From contig JAUVBP010000008.1 of assembly GCA_030591125.1 (NCBI GenBank), forward strand, positions 1 to 13,651: a DNA stretch of 13,651 nt, given 5' to 3'. The stretch's first letter is position 1. Every line of letters begins with the position of its first letter. Shown here piece after piece: positions 1 to 10,400 of the stretch. A model generated the notes under the pieces. That model was given only the letters and a program-made list of their open reading frames with translations. It was not told the DNA's origin and did no database searches. Origin of the DNA: Candidatus Woesearchaeota archaeon (GTDB taxonomy: Archaea; Nanobdellota; Nanobdellia; Woesearchaeales; UBA11576). A program made the translations under genes and the position numbers.

Positions 1-1
1 A

Positions 2-3000
2 AGCTGTAAAGTGTCAGATTTCTATAGCATAAATGGAAGAGTAGAGACTCCTGCTGGTACAGGTATAGCTGGAGCCGACGTCAGAGCTGGCGGTAAGGAA
101 GTCATCAGCGAATCTGATGGGAACTTCACTTTTGAGTTCCTTCCTGATCAATCCTCAGGCACAGTCGTCGTGGTCAAGAACGGCACACTCAATTCCACAC
201 CGTATACCATAAACGGTGCGGATATATTTGGCCTACTCATCATCCTAGACATATTTGCATTACCCCCTGAAGGGGTGGAGATCTGCGGAAATGGTTGGGA
301 TGACAATGGCAATCAATTCTTCTGGAATTCAACACTTGAAGGGTTCGGAGATGCTGCGGATAAATGTGATGTAGATTGCAATACAGATTATCTGCCCAGG
401 CCTGCACTGAAGAAGACCGTCACAGAAACCTATTACATACCAGGCGCACCTACAGGCCCAGGAGAATATGAAGAGACTGCAACAGGGGTGAATGATGCCT
501 GTTCAGATGGGTTCGACAATGACTGTAATGGGTATACGGATTGTGAGGATCCTGATTGTGTAGACAGCCCTGCATGCAGGAATACATTCTGCGGCGATGG
601 TATCATACAGTTCCCGAATGCTGTGGGAATATATGAACAATGTGATTTTTATGATTCTACAGGAGAACCAATACTGGATGCAGATGGGTTACCTATAGGT
701 AATGATACGCTCTGCCCTGAACAATGCCTCCCTCCTGGCGAGCTGAAGGAATGTACCTGCCAATACCAATCAATATGCGGGAATGGAGTGATAGACGAGC
801 CGCTTGAAGATTGTGATGGAACATTCATAGCTGCAATGGATGAGTGGGATCCTGCTTTGTATAATGTAGGGTCAGACTGTACTATCGATATGTGCGCCAA
901 GCCTACAGATGTAAGGGCCTGTCAATGCCCACCACCACAAGTGTGCGGGAATGGTATCCAGGAGGATCCCGAGCAATGTGATCCTGGTCAACCAGGCGTT
1001 TCAGATCCTGATGATGGTCGGTGCCGTGACCAATGCAGCCCTGATTGTTCCTGCCCTCCAGAACCGGTAGTGTGCGGAAATAATCTCCTGGAGACAGAAG
1101 AGGACTGTGATGGTATAGTCGCGATGTCAGGATATGAGTGGGAAGATTTTAAGTTCAGGAAATTTGGGTGCAATCGAGCATTATGTGCGTTACCAAAACT
1201 TGATGACGATCCTGCTAATGTACCATTCATTGATCCTACTGGAGTGGATCATGGAAGCAATTATGAAACATATAAAGCAGCATATGACGATTATCTTGTG
1301 AACACGCTGGGTGTAGATGGTCCCTGTGAGTGCCCAACAAACTGCAGGGCAAGCCCTCCTGGACCAAGGATAGAAGAGATAGTGCATAAACATTGGGAAC
1401 GGGAACTCATGGTCAAATGGACTGATGACTGCATGTTCGAGAATGCACGTGCATATAATGTCTATAGGTGTGAAGCGACAGGGCCCGGAGGAGTAGGGTG
1501 TGAACCTTCAGTAGGTGTGTATACTGTCCTCAATGAAGTCTCTTTAGGTATAGTAAATGAGTATCCTGATACTGATTTCGAAGGGGCCACAGATACAGAA
1601 GAAAAATACTACTGTTATATGGTAGAAGGCTTATATGGAGATATGGTGACTGATGAAGGTGCTGCAAACTCATTTGGGGATCCTGTATCTCCTACTTTTG
1701 ACTCTAAGATTGTGTGTGTAAAAGCAGGTGAGGAAGATTGTTTCACATTCAAAGAGACATATTCCTGGGGTGAAGAGTTCTGTTCAGGCCATAACTACAA
1801 TGTGCGATCTACCTGTGATGAGAACAATACTGTTGTACTGGTGGATGATCCTCATGATCTGGTAGACTGTAATGAGGTTGAAATCATAGGAACCAGATTT
1901 GTAGATTACATCTGTGTAGGACCTTATGGTGACGAGGACCCGCAGCTAGTAGGAAAGACAAAATGTATTGAGAAAAGCATATGTGATTATTGTAATGATC
2001 CATTCGGCCTATTCGGTTATTCAACCACTACGTCAATTCTCTGGGATGAGCCTGGAGCGCCAGTAACCCACTTTGGATACGCCCCACTCATACCGCCTAC
2101 AGATATGGAGAAAGCTTCAAGGGCAACATATCTTCCGTGTATAGGATTAGACATATGCTATATGGACTATTCTTATGTATCCGTAAATAAATTTTACGCT
2201 TATGAACCTAACCCTTCCTGCTATGATTTCCATTCAGAGCATGCTTGTACTGAGTTCAATGACACTATCGGCGGAAGTGTGTGCGAATGGGTATGGCATC
2301 CTGAATTCAGAGAGCTCGGAATAGGTATCTGCAGAACCAACATCACCGAAGAGCAGGAGTGCGAAAGGTGTCACGATCCAGAGAATGAGGTATTCAATAG
2401 GTGTGATAGGGATTCATGCGCCCTATATGGTAAGTGCTATTACGACAGAGCAAATCTAGGAAACCAGACTGAATGGTATCCACAACTGGCCAGGATGACT
2501 GCAGAGAATCCTGTGAAGCGGGCGCAGAAAGAGAGCGACAGCGCATTCTACAAATGCACACATGAGCGGGAGATAGTGTGTGAGAGCTATGATTCTGAAA
2601 TTGATTGTGTAGGTTCATTCAGTCCATACTCAATAGGCGGCCCAGACAATCTCGCGACCAATGTCGTGATGGATGTCTATGGGAACGTCACTTCTGGAAA
2701 TTTCAACAAGCAGAGCGGAACAAATACCATCATAAACGAGAGTGATGACTTTTTCGGCTTCGGGAAATGCCAGTGGGTTGCACCTTGGACGATAAAGGTC
2801 GATCCCCTCATAGACGAGGAGTCCCCACCTGATATCGAGGTCTGTATGAAGAATTCCGATGGATCACCTCTAGAAGTCAACATAGACCAATATGCGAGCG
2901 TGACATATACAGAGATGATTCGCGCTTCAGATTGCGGAAGTTTGGCCACATCATTAAAAGATAATCCTGCCCGACACGTGCTTGATGTATTTGACTGCAG

Positions 3001-6000
3001 AAAAGATTTCACAAACCCTCAGACCAACATACCCCATTATGAGGACGATGCAGACCCTATGAGGATTGCAGGCATCTTTGAGCTGTCTGCAACAGTGCAT
3101 GATAACTCATTGTTTTACTCTTCATATTATCCTGACACTTATTCATGTGTCGCAGAGGAAGGATACATCTGTTACCCGAATGGTGCGGCAGACAAGATAG
3201 GATATACTGCAGGGAACCTGGTGACGTATCTCAATGTCGGCGTGAACGTATCTTATAACCATAGTGATGAAGGATTTCAGACAGGACGGCACGTCATACA
3301 CTATTTTTCAGAAGATATGTCAAATAACCTTGAGGAAATAAAGAACTTCACAGTATTCATCGACGCTGACCCACCTAACATGAATTATACACTATCAAAT
3401 GTATCTTTTGAGATATCTGAAGACATCTGGCGTACAAACCTTTCCCTCACACTCTATGTGGACCCGTTATATGATGAAGATGATGACGCAGCGTTCTGTA
3501 ATGCCAAGATGTATCTGGGGAATGTCTCGATATATCCATTACAAGACATAATAAACGAATATAACGATACCTGGGATAGGGAATATGGCCTCATGCCTGA
3601 TGATTGGTACACGTTCAGCTATCATTGCATCGATAATGTAGGAAATCCTGCAACAAAGAACATAACCATCCAGATAGATGGCGATAAGTCAGTAACCAAT
3701 CCACAGCCAAGAAGGACATTCAATTATGGAGACCTCATGATAAGCGTGGAGTCAGGCACGAATGCCGAATGCAGGTATCGCTATTCAACCGAGGATCTTC
3801 CAGAGTTCTGGGACAACATAACTTTTGACCCTGCAACATTCGATACTATGACCCCTTTCGACATAACCGGTTCTCCAGTCACACCATCCACAATACACCG
3901 TGCGGCAGTCAATGTAGGTCATGGTTATCACCGCTATTATGTAAAGTGCCTGATGTTCACAGATGACAAGTACCGTGGCAATGCCGCGGACCAGATAAGG
4001 TTTGCCGTAGATCTTGAGCCGCCAGTCACACAACATTCAGTGGATGTCACCCCGTATAATGGTTGGTATAATCAGGATGTAAGGGTCAGATTCAGCTGTG
4101 GTGACCCTCCGCTTGTCGGCAGTGGTCTTGAGTGGCATTTCGCCTGCAATAAGACATATTACTGCCTGGGCCAGGACTGTGCACAATTCGAAGATGAATT
4201 CAAGGAATATAAGCCGATAGCAGAACCTATATTACACTTCATGGAGACCACATACATGAGTTTCTACTCAGATGACAAAGGCGAGAACGAAGAGATACCA
4301 ACAGAAAACGTACTGTTCCAGATCGATAAGGAAGAGCCCAACATAACAATAGAGTTTTGGGAGGGTGATGGATTGGCACAGGTCCTTGTCATGAATGTAC
4401 CATACCGTATTGTCGTAACATCATCCAAGCCATTCATAAGTCCTTCAGTAGAGTCTCCAGTCATGCTGTATGCTTCCAAACCGTCGAAGTTCAACGGAGA
4501 GATAGAACTATTACCTACAGATGATCCTTCCGTGTGGGAAGGAGTGTTCTTCATAGAGAACATAAATGCCAACAGAGGATTTGAAGGGGATGGACTCTTT
4601 ACAGTCACAGCAGCGGACCATCATAATGTGACTGGTGTAGGAATCCAGACAATATTCATAGATACTAAACCCCCTGAACCTCCAGTCCTTGACCCAAGCC
4701 TGACAATCCCTGTACCTGAGGGTTCGGAGTATCAAGTAGATTGGGGGTATGATGTGAATTATCATAATGGGACGTATTACACAAAGAGAGAACGCCTGTT
4801 CATAACAGGCTTCACGAATGAGTATCTTGACATGATTGCCGTCGTCGCTTCAGGAGGGGCCAACACTGAACTCATATATACGCAGACACCTGCAACACTC
4901 CATCATGAAGACATTGCCCTTTCAGGGTTCATAGGTGAGAACGAGATAAAGATACAAGGGGACATCACCCGTAGGGTCAATAACAGCATGTATATGGGAT
5001 TTGATTCTCCACAGCAATTTGTAGGTCCTATGCGTTCGTATGGCGCTTACGGCATGTTCTATGATATAAGTAATGCTGTATATCATGGGGGAGATGAGGA
5101 TTATACCTCGCTTGTAACGTACCCGACGCTGGAGGAATCAATACCGACAGACAGAGAGGTATTTTTCTATGACAAAGAGATGCCTTCGTTCTGGTTCGGC
5201 TTCAATGTCCCTCTTGAACCCTTTCAGAACACCACCATGTACCTGAAATCATATGATCAGTCAAGCAATCTCGTACGACTGCCTGTGGTGCAACAGGTAC
5301 CGCCTTATTTTGTATTCTTCTCAGACACTATAGCTCCAAAAGTCATGAACCATTTCCCAAGAGAGGGATCTACAGCACAGACAGTGATGGATATAGGTAT
5401 AATCGTCAAGGAAGGAAAAGATGAGTCGGGACTTTTCGAGGAAGCTATAAACTTCACTATCAATGGTCGGGCAATGTCATATATCATCGACCATGATGAG
5501 GAACTTGAAGCGCTGGACCCTTCAAGCCATTATTATCATATCTTTTTCCCAGCACTTCTACTGGACGATGGGGATTATGCTGTCTCGATCCGCGCGACGG
5601 ACCTGGCGATGAATGATATCAACGAAGAGGGGGCATCGGCGACCTGGCTGTTTACATTGGACCGGAGTCTCCCTGCAGACCCTTACTTTGAACTTATAGG
5701 CGGATTTGCTGGACCACCAGGAGACTCAAGATGGTATGTTGACCATTCACCTGATTTCATAGTAGATTTCAGTGCGGAGAGGAATCCTGTACACATTGTC
5801 GATGTGGTGATGGAAGATTCACCGACAGAAGGAGGGGCTGCTGTATGCGCGAGGATGGGTGAGAGCGAAGTTCCAGCAGCCGAAGAGGCAAAATATTGGA
5901 GCGGAACCATATACTCTGGAGAGGATATGGAGTTTGAAGATGGTTCAATCCATGATACCTTAGGAGAAGGAGAGACTAAGAACTATACTGTGGGTGGTGA

Positions 6001-7420
6001 TGCTGTCAGCGTGGTGTTTATAGCTTCTGGTTACACAGATGATCAGGAAGACATCGAAGCGATATTTGATGTCAATGGAGAGTTCATAGGAACTCTCAGG
6101 ACAGGGGATTTCAAGATATTATCCGATGGTTCAATATTTGCTATAGCGGATATGGATATTGGTGAAGGCCTCAAGACTGTAGAGTTTTACTTGGGTGAAT
6201 TCACCGGAGAATTGACTGAAAAAGAAGAGCCAGTGGCAGAAGAGACATCAAATGAGGTCACTTCAAACATCTTCATCTGCAAGTTCACGACACCGAAAGT
6301 CTCAGGAGACGCGTTCTGGGCAGATTATGGTGTGGTGGTCAAAGCATATAAGTCACTTGATGATGGGACTGATTCCAGTACAGGTGAGTATGGTCCGCTA
6401 CAATTCACAGTAGATGATGAAGCCCCGGATTTCACCTTAGCATTAAAGACCAGATTCATGGACAATATCAACATGACGATAGGTGCATTGGTCATGAACG
6501 AACATCATCCACTGTACCTACATCTTGAGTTCACTCCAAGCGGAACCGATGTTGCAGATCACTATGTCCCGTTACAGTCCTCTAATGATGGTGAATTCTA
6601 TAAGTTCATATGTGAGATTGAAGATTATACTAAAGCGCAAGAAGGTCCGGGAATACTCAAAGTCACATTCTCAGACTTTGCCCAGAACAAGAGATCAGTC
6701 ACTGTCCCTGTGTACCTTGACCTGACAGCACCAAGGGTACAGAACATAACTATTGAAGTCTCAGATACTGTACATATTGCGGGTGAGAGGTACACAGCCA
6801 ACCCTAATGTGACAATATCAGGGATATTCCTCGATGATGATATAGAAGAAGCATGGATATCCCCTGGTGATTATGATGAAGAGACAGAGACCATTGAAGA
6901 GAACAAGAATGCAGACCTCTTGTATACTGGAGAGTTCCCGACATCATTTGAAGTCACAGTGCGTCTGATAGACCCTGGCGCAGGGAAGAAGATCAAAGAA
7001 CCTATACTCCATAATTATATGCTCATAAACCAGATCAATAGCATGGTGATAAATGTCAAGGATATTGCGGGCCATATCAGTAACCTCAGCCTGAGAGTGA
7101 TAAGTGATATGGCTCCGCCTTCTGACCCGTTATTCTGCCTGGGAGACAACGCAGCGCAATGCTTATCTGACTTTGAAGATATCATCAGCGAGTTTGGAGA
7201 GTTCCTCAATCTGGATTATTTTGAAGAACCTGTAGTTGAGGAACCCGCAGGCGAAGTTCCTGATGATGAGCCGCAAGTAGAGATCTGCCATATTCCTGAT
7301 GGCGAGCCTGAGAATGCACATACAATAGTTATCGGTGAATCCTCAGTGGCCGCCCATATCGCCCAGGGGGACAGGTTAGGTCCTTGTGATGAAGTGGTCG
7401 TCTCAGGTGTGGAAGAATAG
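2..7420 (+). CDS. Giant cysteine-rich, Ig-like secreted surface protein (5'-truncated by window edge)
   Basis: At least 2,472 residues. The reading frame is open to the left edge (AGC TGT AAA before the GTG at 11), the protein begins inside a beta-sandwich domain and no signal peptide is seen, so GTG 11 is probably not the true start. Numbering from GTG 11: residues 7-75 resemble a carboxypeptidase-regulatory-like domain. Residues 161-190 carry a D.DNDC.G..DC.DPDC motif. Residues 193-445 hold CGNG/CGDG cysteine repeats (DUF4215-like). Residues 451-556 look fibronectin-III-like. A cysteine-rich stretch follows. Ig-like domains have 'D..PP'-type boundaries near 1118, 1333, 1438, 1551, 1772, 1884, 2135, 2237 and 2366. 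Residues 1978-2064 form a distinct beta domain. Residues 2424-2459 form a Cys/His module. Many N-x-S/T sequons suit an exported glycoprotein. There is no C-terminal membrane helix, so it is probably held by a partner, plausibly the overlapping downstream gene. The exact role is unknown; adhesion or envelope structure is inference. Confidence 0.85.
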   Translation, partial: SCKVSDFYSINGRVETPAGTGIAGADVRAGGKEVISESDGNFTFEFLPDQSSGTVVVVKNGTLNSTPYTINGADIFGLLIILDIFALPPEGVEICGNGWDDNGNQFFWNSTLEGFGDAADKCDVDCNTDYLPRPALKKTVTETYYIPGAPTGPGEYEETATGVNDACSDGFDNDCNGYTDCEDPDCVDSPACRNTFCGDGIIQFPNAVGIYEQCDFYDSTGEPILDADGLPIGNDTLCPEQCLPPGELKECTCQYQSICGNGVIDEPLEDCDGTFIAAMDEWDPALYNVGSDCTIDMCAKPTDVRACQCPPPQVCGNGIQEDPEQCDPGQPGVSDPDDGRCRDQCSPDCSCPPEPVVCGNNLLETEEDCDGIVAMSGYEWEDFKFRKFGCNRALCALPKLDDDPANVPFIDPTGVDHGSNYETYKAAYDDYLVNTLGVDGPCECPTNCRASPPGPRIEEIVHKHWERELMVKWTDDCMFENARAYNVYRCEATGPGGVGCEPSVGVYTVLNEVSLGIVNEYPDTDFEGATDTEEKYYCYMVEGLYGDMVTDEGAANSFGDPVSPTFDSKIVCVKAGEEDCFTFKETYSWGEEFCSGHNYNVRSTCDENNTVVLVDDPHDLVDCNEVEIIGTRFVDYICVGPYGDEDPQLVGKTKCIEKSICDYCNDPFGLFGYSTTTSILWDEPGAPVTHFGYAPLIPPTDMEKASRATYLPCIGLDICYMDYSYVSVNKFYAYEPNPSCYDFHSEHACTEFNDTIGGSVCEWVWHPEFRELGIGICRTNITEEQECERCHDPENEVFNRCDRDSCALYGKCYYDRANLGNQTEWYPQLARMTAENPVKRAQKESDSAFYKCTHEREIVCESYDSEIDCVGSFSPYSIGGPDNLATNVVMDVYGNVTSGNFNKQSGTNTIINESDDFFGFGKCQWVAPWTIKVDPLIDEESPPDIEVCMKNSDGSPLEVNIDQYASVTYTEMIRASDCGSLATSLKDNPARHVLDVFDCRKDFTNPQTNIPHYEDDADPMRIAGIFELSATVHDNSLFYSSYYPDTYSCVAEEGYICYPNGAADKIGYTAGNLVTYLNVGVNVSYNHSDEGFQTGRHVIHYFSEDMSNNLEEIKNFTVFIDADPPNMNYTLSNVSFEISEDIWRTNLSLTLYVDPLYDEDDDAAFCNAKMYLGNVSIYPLQDIINEYNDTWDREYGLMPDDWYTFSYHCIDNVGNPATKNITIQIDGDKSVTNPQPRRTFNYGDLMISVESGTNAECRYRYSTEDLPEFWDNITFDPATFDTMTPFDITGSPVTPSTIHRAAVNVGHGYHRYYVKCLMFTDDKYRGNAADQIRFAVDLEPPVTQHSVDVTPYNGWYNQDVRVRFSCGDPPLVGSGLEWHFACNKTYYCLGQDCAQFEDEFKEYKPIAEPILHFMETTYMSFYSDDKGENEEIPTENVLFQIDKEEPNITIEFWEGDGLAQVLVMNVPYRIVVTSSKPFISPSVESPVMLYASKPSKFNGEIELLPTDDPSVWEGVFFIENINANRGFEGDGLFTVTAADHHNVTGVGIQTIFIDTKPPEPPVLDPSLTIPVPEGSEYQVDWGYDVNYHNGTYYTKRERLFITGFTNEYLDMIAVVASGGANTELIYTQTPATLHHEDIALSGFIGENEIKIQGDITRRVNNSMYMGFDSPQQFVGPMRSYGAYGMFYDISNAVYHGGDEDYTSLVTYPTLEESIPTDREVFFYDKEMPSFWFGFNVPLEPFQNTTMYLKSYDQSSNLVRLPVVQQVPPYFVFFSDTIAPKVMNHFPREGSTAQTVMDIGIIVKEGKDESGLFEEAINFTINGRAMSYIIDHDEELEALDPSSHYYHIFFPALLLDDGDYAVSIRATDLAMNDINEEGASATWLFTLDRSLPADPYFELIGGFAGPPGDSRWYVDHSPDFIVDFSAERNPVHIVDVVMEDSPTEGGAAVCARMGESEVPAAEEAKYWSGTIYSGEDMEFEDGSIHDTLGEGETKNYTVGGDAVSVVFIASGYTDDQEDIEAIFDVNGEFIGTLRTGDFKILSDGSIFAIADMDIGEGLKTVEFYLGEFTGELTEKEEPVAEETSNEVTSNIFICKFTTPKVSGDAFWADYGVVVKAYKSLDDGTDSSTGEYGPLQFTVDDEAPDFTLALKTRFMDNINMTIGALVMNEHHPLYLHLEFTPSGTDVADHYVPLQSSNDGEFYKFICEIEDYTKAQEGPGILKVTFSDFAQNKRSVTVPVYLDLTAPRVQNITIEVSDTVHIAGERYTANPNVTISGIFLDDDIEEAWISPGDYDEETETIEENKNADLLYTGEFPTSFEVTVRLIDPGAGKKIKEPILHNYMLINQINSMVINVKDIAGHISNLSLRVISDMAPPSDPLFCLGDNAAQCLSDFEDIISEFGEFLNLDYFEEPVVEEPAGEVPDDEPQVEICHIPDGEPENAHTIVIGESSVAAHIAQGDRLGPCDEVVVSGVEE
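587..1345 (+). repeat. CGNG cysteine-rich repeat block (DUF4215 / Myxococcus-type) inside the first giant gene
   Basis: Four units begin with C-G-[ND]-G or C-G-N-N at residues 194, 256, 312 and 355, counting from GTG 11. Each is followed after about 10-18 residues by an acidic E-[QD]-C-D motif (EQCD, EDCD, EQCD, EDCD), then a spacer with C..C and C.CP pairs. This is the signature of the bacterial Myxococcus cysteine-rich repeat, in which the cysteines form disulfides in secreted proteins. The units are diverged and unequal in length (roughly 43-62 residues), so they are old duplications. A related 'FDNDCNG..DCEDPDC' motif lies just upstream at residues 168-183. Confidence 0.7.
5942..6202 (+). 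other. DPANN-type surface beta domain within the first giant protein
   Basis: Residues about 1978-2064 (from GTG 11) read GSIHDTLGEGETKNYTVGG, then a segment with VVFIASGY, DVNGEF and GTLRTGD, then SDGSIFAIADM and ending VEFYLGEF. From memory this pattern (E-G-E-T-K-x-Y-x-V-x-G, later V-N-G-E, a GD..L.DG turn, and a terminal VEFYLG) recurs in surface proteins of Woesearchaeota-like genomes, where it forms a small all-beta domain. I cannot name a Pfam family. An acidic linker (EKEEPVAEETSNE) follows, before the chain returns to Ig-like sequence. It supports the DPANN assignment. Confidence 0.5.
7280..7387 (+). other. C-terminal ICH(I/K)P...HGD-LGPC type Cys/His module
   Basis: Residues 2424-2459 (from GTG 11) contain ICHIPDG, then NAH, then AAH, then GDRLGPC. 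The pattern Cys2426, His2427, His2437, His2449, Cys2459 matches a small module found at or near the ends of many bacterial secreted proteins, typically 'ICH.P....AHT..V....V.AH..HGD.LGPC'. The spacing of two Cys and three His suggests a disulfide plus metal site, but this is inference. It is joined to the Ig-like part by a proline/glutamate-rich linker (EEPVVEEPAGEVPDDEP), as expected for an exposed terminal tag. Confidence 0.65.
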
Positions 7421-10400
7421 TGAATCATACGATCACAAAATCAAGATGTTTTTCAACAATGATTTCAAAATCGACCATACAACTACTCGTACTTACCTTT
7501 CTTATAGCGCTTAGCTCTGTCTCTTTGGCGGTCGATACCATCGAGGAGGTAAGGCCGAAGGTGACTGCAGCATTCCAGGAGACGGTGGTCCTCACACAAT
7601 ACTTCCTGATACATGAGGTAGGAGAGGGAATACCAGGAAATCCTATACCTATAGACATAATATCACAACAAGATGAAAAGACATTCATATTCGCACCGTC
7701 TAAATCCCTTTCGAACGGGCTTTATACCTTGACGGTCTTTGCTTCAGACCTTGTAGGGAATGCCAAAGAGTATACTTATCAATTTGAAGTGTTCGTCCCC
7801 GGCACACAGATATCCCTCATCGAACCTAACAGCATCGGCGTGGCAAACTCTACAACGTTCAGGGTATCAGTATTCACTTCACGTGCTTCAGAATGTAAAT
7901 ATAGTGGAGTGGCAGTATCTGCCTTTGATGACCCCAGACTCAAGGAGTTCGACATCACCGGCAACGTCGCAGATAATAATCATGTCAATGACCATACGAT
8001 CCTTGAGTATACTGCAGAACCGGGATTCGGCAAGAGATTCTTCGTGATGTGCAAGGACGATCTTGGAAGAGAGAATTTTCAGGGATTCACCCTATATGCT
8101 GATGTAGCACCGCCGATATTGACCAAGATAGTCTTTGATCCTGAACCTATAGTCGAGTACCCGCCTGAAGGCAACCTGAATTCGTTACTCAAAGTCACTG
8201 CATCTGAACCAGTACTCTGTAAATACACTCTTGATGAGAACGCAAGCTATACAGAGATGGTGCCTTTTGAGGGGTTTGATATGAATGATTTTGATGCGTA
8301 CAGTGAACAAGATACCCATAAGGTATACTTCCCTAATGAGGTCGTGAAAGAGACATTCATATTCCATGTGCAGTGTGAAGATCGAGCAAGATTCCTGTCA
8401 ACGAAGAAGATCAAGACATTGAATATCGACCTTACAGCAGGATTACAGATATTGGTAACATCTCCACCATCATCATCAGGAGAGGCGAAAGTATTCCTCA
8501 ATGTCACGACAAATAGGCGCGCGTATTGCATCTACAAGTCGTCTGAGGCAGGGACGGGGGATCCTACAAGCTTTGATGATCCTGCTTCACAATTATCATC
8601 CTCTTTCGAGAACCTTGCCCGTAATCACTATAAGGACCTGGGCACAAAGTCGGAAGGAAGCCATCCGATCACGATAAGGTGTGATGTACCAGAAGGTGTA
8701 GCTCTTGAAGCGATGAGCGGCATACTAGAGTATACTTATACCATCGATAAGACCCCCCCATCACTACCTGTAGTGAATGCGACTACACCCATATGCGGCA
8801 ATACACTCTCCGCAGAATTCCATGCCAACGACAGTTCAGGCATATCTGAATACCGGTGGAAAGTAGGCGCTGCAGGAAACATCCTGGCCAATGGGTCAAC
8901 TTCTGATACCAGCGTATCTGTATCCAAGAGCAACAATGGGACGAGTTTTGATCTTGAAGCTGCCAAGGCATATATATTCAGTGTACTTGCCGTCGATGGC
9001 GCAGGCAATGTCGGCAAGCCCGGGTTGTCAAATCAGATAAAGTTTGATGATACAGGAATAAGCTGTGATGTGACCCCGCCCACAATCAATGTCAATAGGT
9101 CTGAAGACGGCAGAGTGATTACATTGAGCTGTGTCGATGACGCAAGCGGCTGTGATGAGCTGCATGCACACTACGGCACGGCATATGAAGAACCATGCAA
9201 TTCTACGCAGTACTTCCTTGAGCCAGTACTCATAACATTGTTCAAGACGACAATAGTGTGTTGGAACGTATCCGATAAGGCAGGGAATGTCAATACAAAG
9301 TCCCAAATTATTGAACTCTCGCTTGAAGATCTGAACATATCTGCTGGACAGGGCTGTGAGGGTGGAATAGACAATGATGGTGATGGGTATGGTGAGAATT
9401 GCCTTCTTGGTAAAGACTGTGATGACACTGATCCAGAATGGAGTATAGGTTGCCCTAATGGTTGCGTTCAGGATATGGATGGTGATGGTTATGGCCTTGG
9501 GTGTGATAAAGGCAATGATTGCAACGGTAAAAATCCTGAATTGACTGTATCCTGCCCCAACGGTTGCCTATCAGATAATGATGGTGATGAGTTCGGATTG
9601 GGATGTGATAACGGCCCGGATTGCAAAGGCGATGATTCATCTGTACAGATGAACTGTCCTAATAGCTGTGTGGATGATAATGATGGAGACCTGTATGGGC
9701 AGGGGTGCCCTGCGGACCTTGATTGTCATGGAGAGGATCATAAGAAAGCCATAGGGTGTGAAAATGAGTGTTTCCAGGATACTGATGGTGATGGTTATGG
9801 GATGGGCTGTATGCTAGGCTTGGATTGTAACGGATTCAATCCTACGAGTGCTGATTCGTGCCAGAATGGCTGCATATTCGATGAAGATGGTGATGGTTTC
9901 GGCATGGGTTGCGAATTTGGCAATGACTGCAATGGACTTAACTTTTTCATGATGGATACCTGTCCGAATGGTTGTATTTCTGATAATGATGGTGATGGTT
10001 ACGGTTGGGGATGTGCAGTGGGTGACTGTAATGATACTAATTATTATGTAAACCTTCAGTGTGATACGGAGTGCGTGCATGATCACGATGGTGATGGTTA
10101 TGGGTTGGGTTGCCGGTTGGGACATGATTGCGATGATTATGTGTGGAATATAACTGATGGGTGTGAGTCTAACTGCACATATGATGATGACTGCAATAGA
10201 TTACCTAATGATTGGCAGACACAATATTTCAACAATACTATCTGCGAAGATCCTGATTTCTGTGATGCTCCTGCAAATCCTGATGAGGATGGCTACAATA
10301 ACATCGAAGAATACCGCAGGAGAACACACCCACTCATGAAAGATGAAGTGGCGCTTCCAGAAGAGATATCTGCGGAGAAGTTTGATGATGATGGGGATGG

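Noticed and set aside
11..13. GTG 11 as the start of the first giant gene
   Set aside because: The frame continues to the window edge, the protein begins inside a domain (SCKVSDFYSINGRV) and has no signal peptide, so the gene is truncated rather than starting here.
2677..3012. 111-codon minus-strand open frame
   Set aside because: Lies entirely inside the first giant gene, whose plus-strand protein is clearly real. No domain or start signal.
4794..4810. GCCTGTT-CAT-AACAGGC hairpin
   Set aside because: A short perfect stem inside codons of a long gene with no surrounding context; chance is sufficient.
9364..10176. Regular ~102-bp repeats as a CRISPR array
   Set aside because: The repeats are in frame, encode a metal-binding motif, have no unique spacers of CRISPR length and no cas genes nearby.
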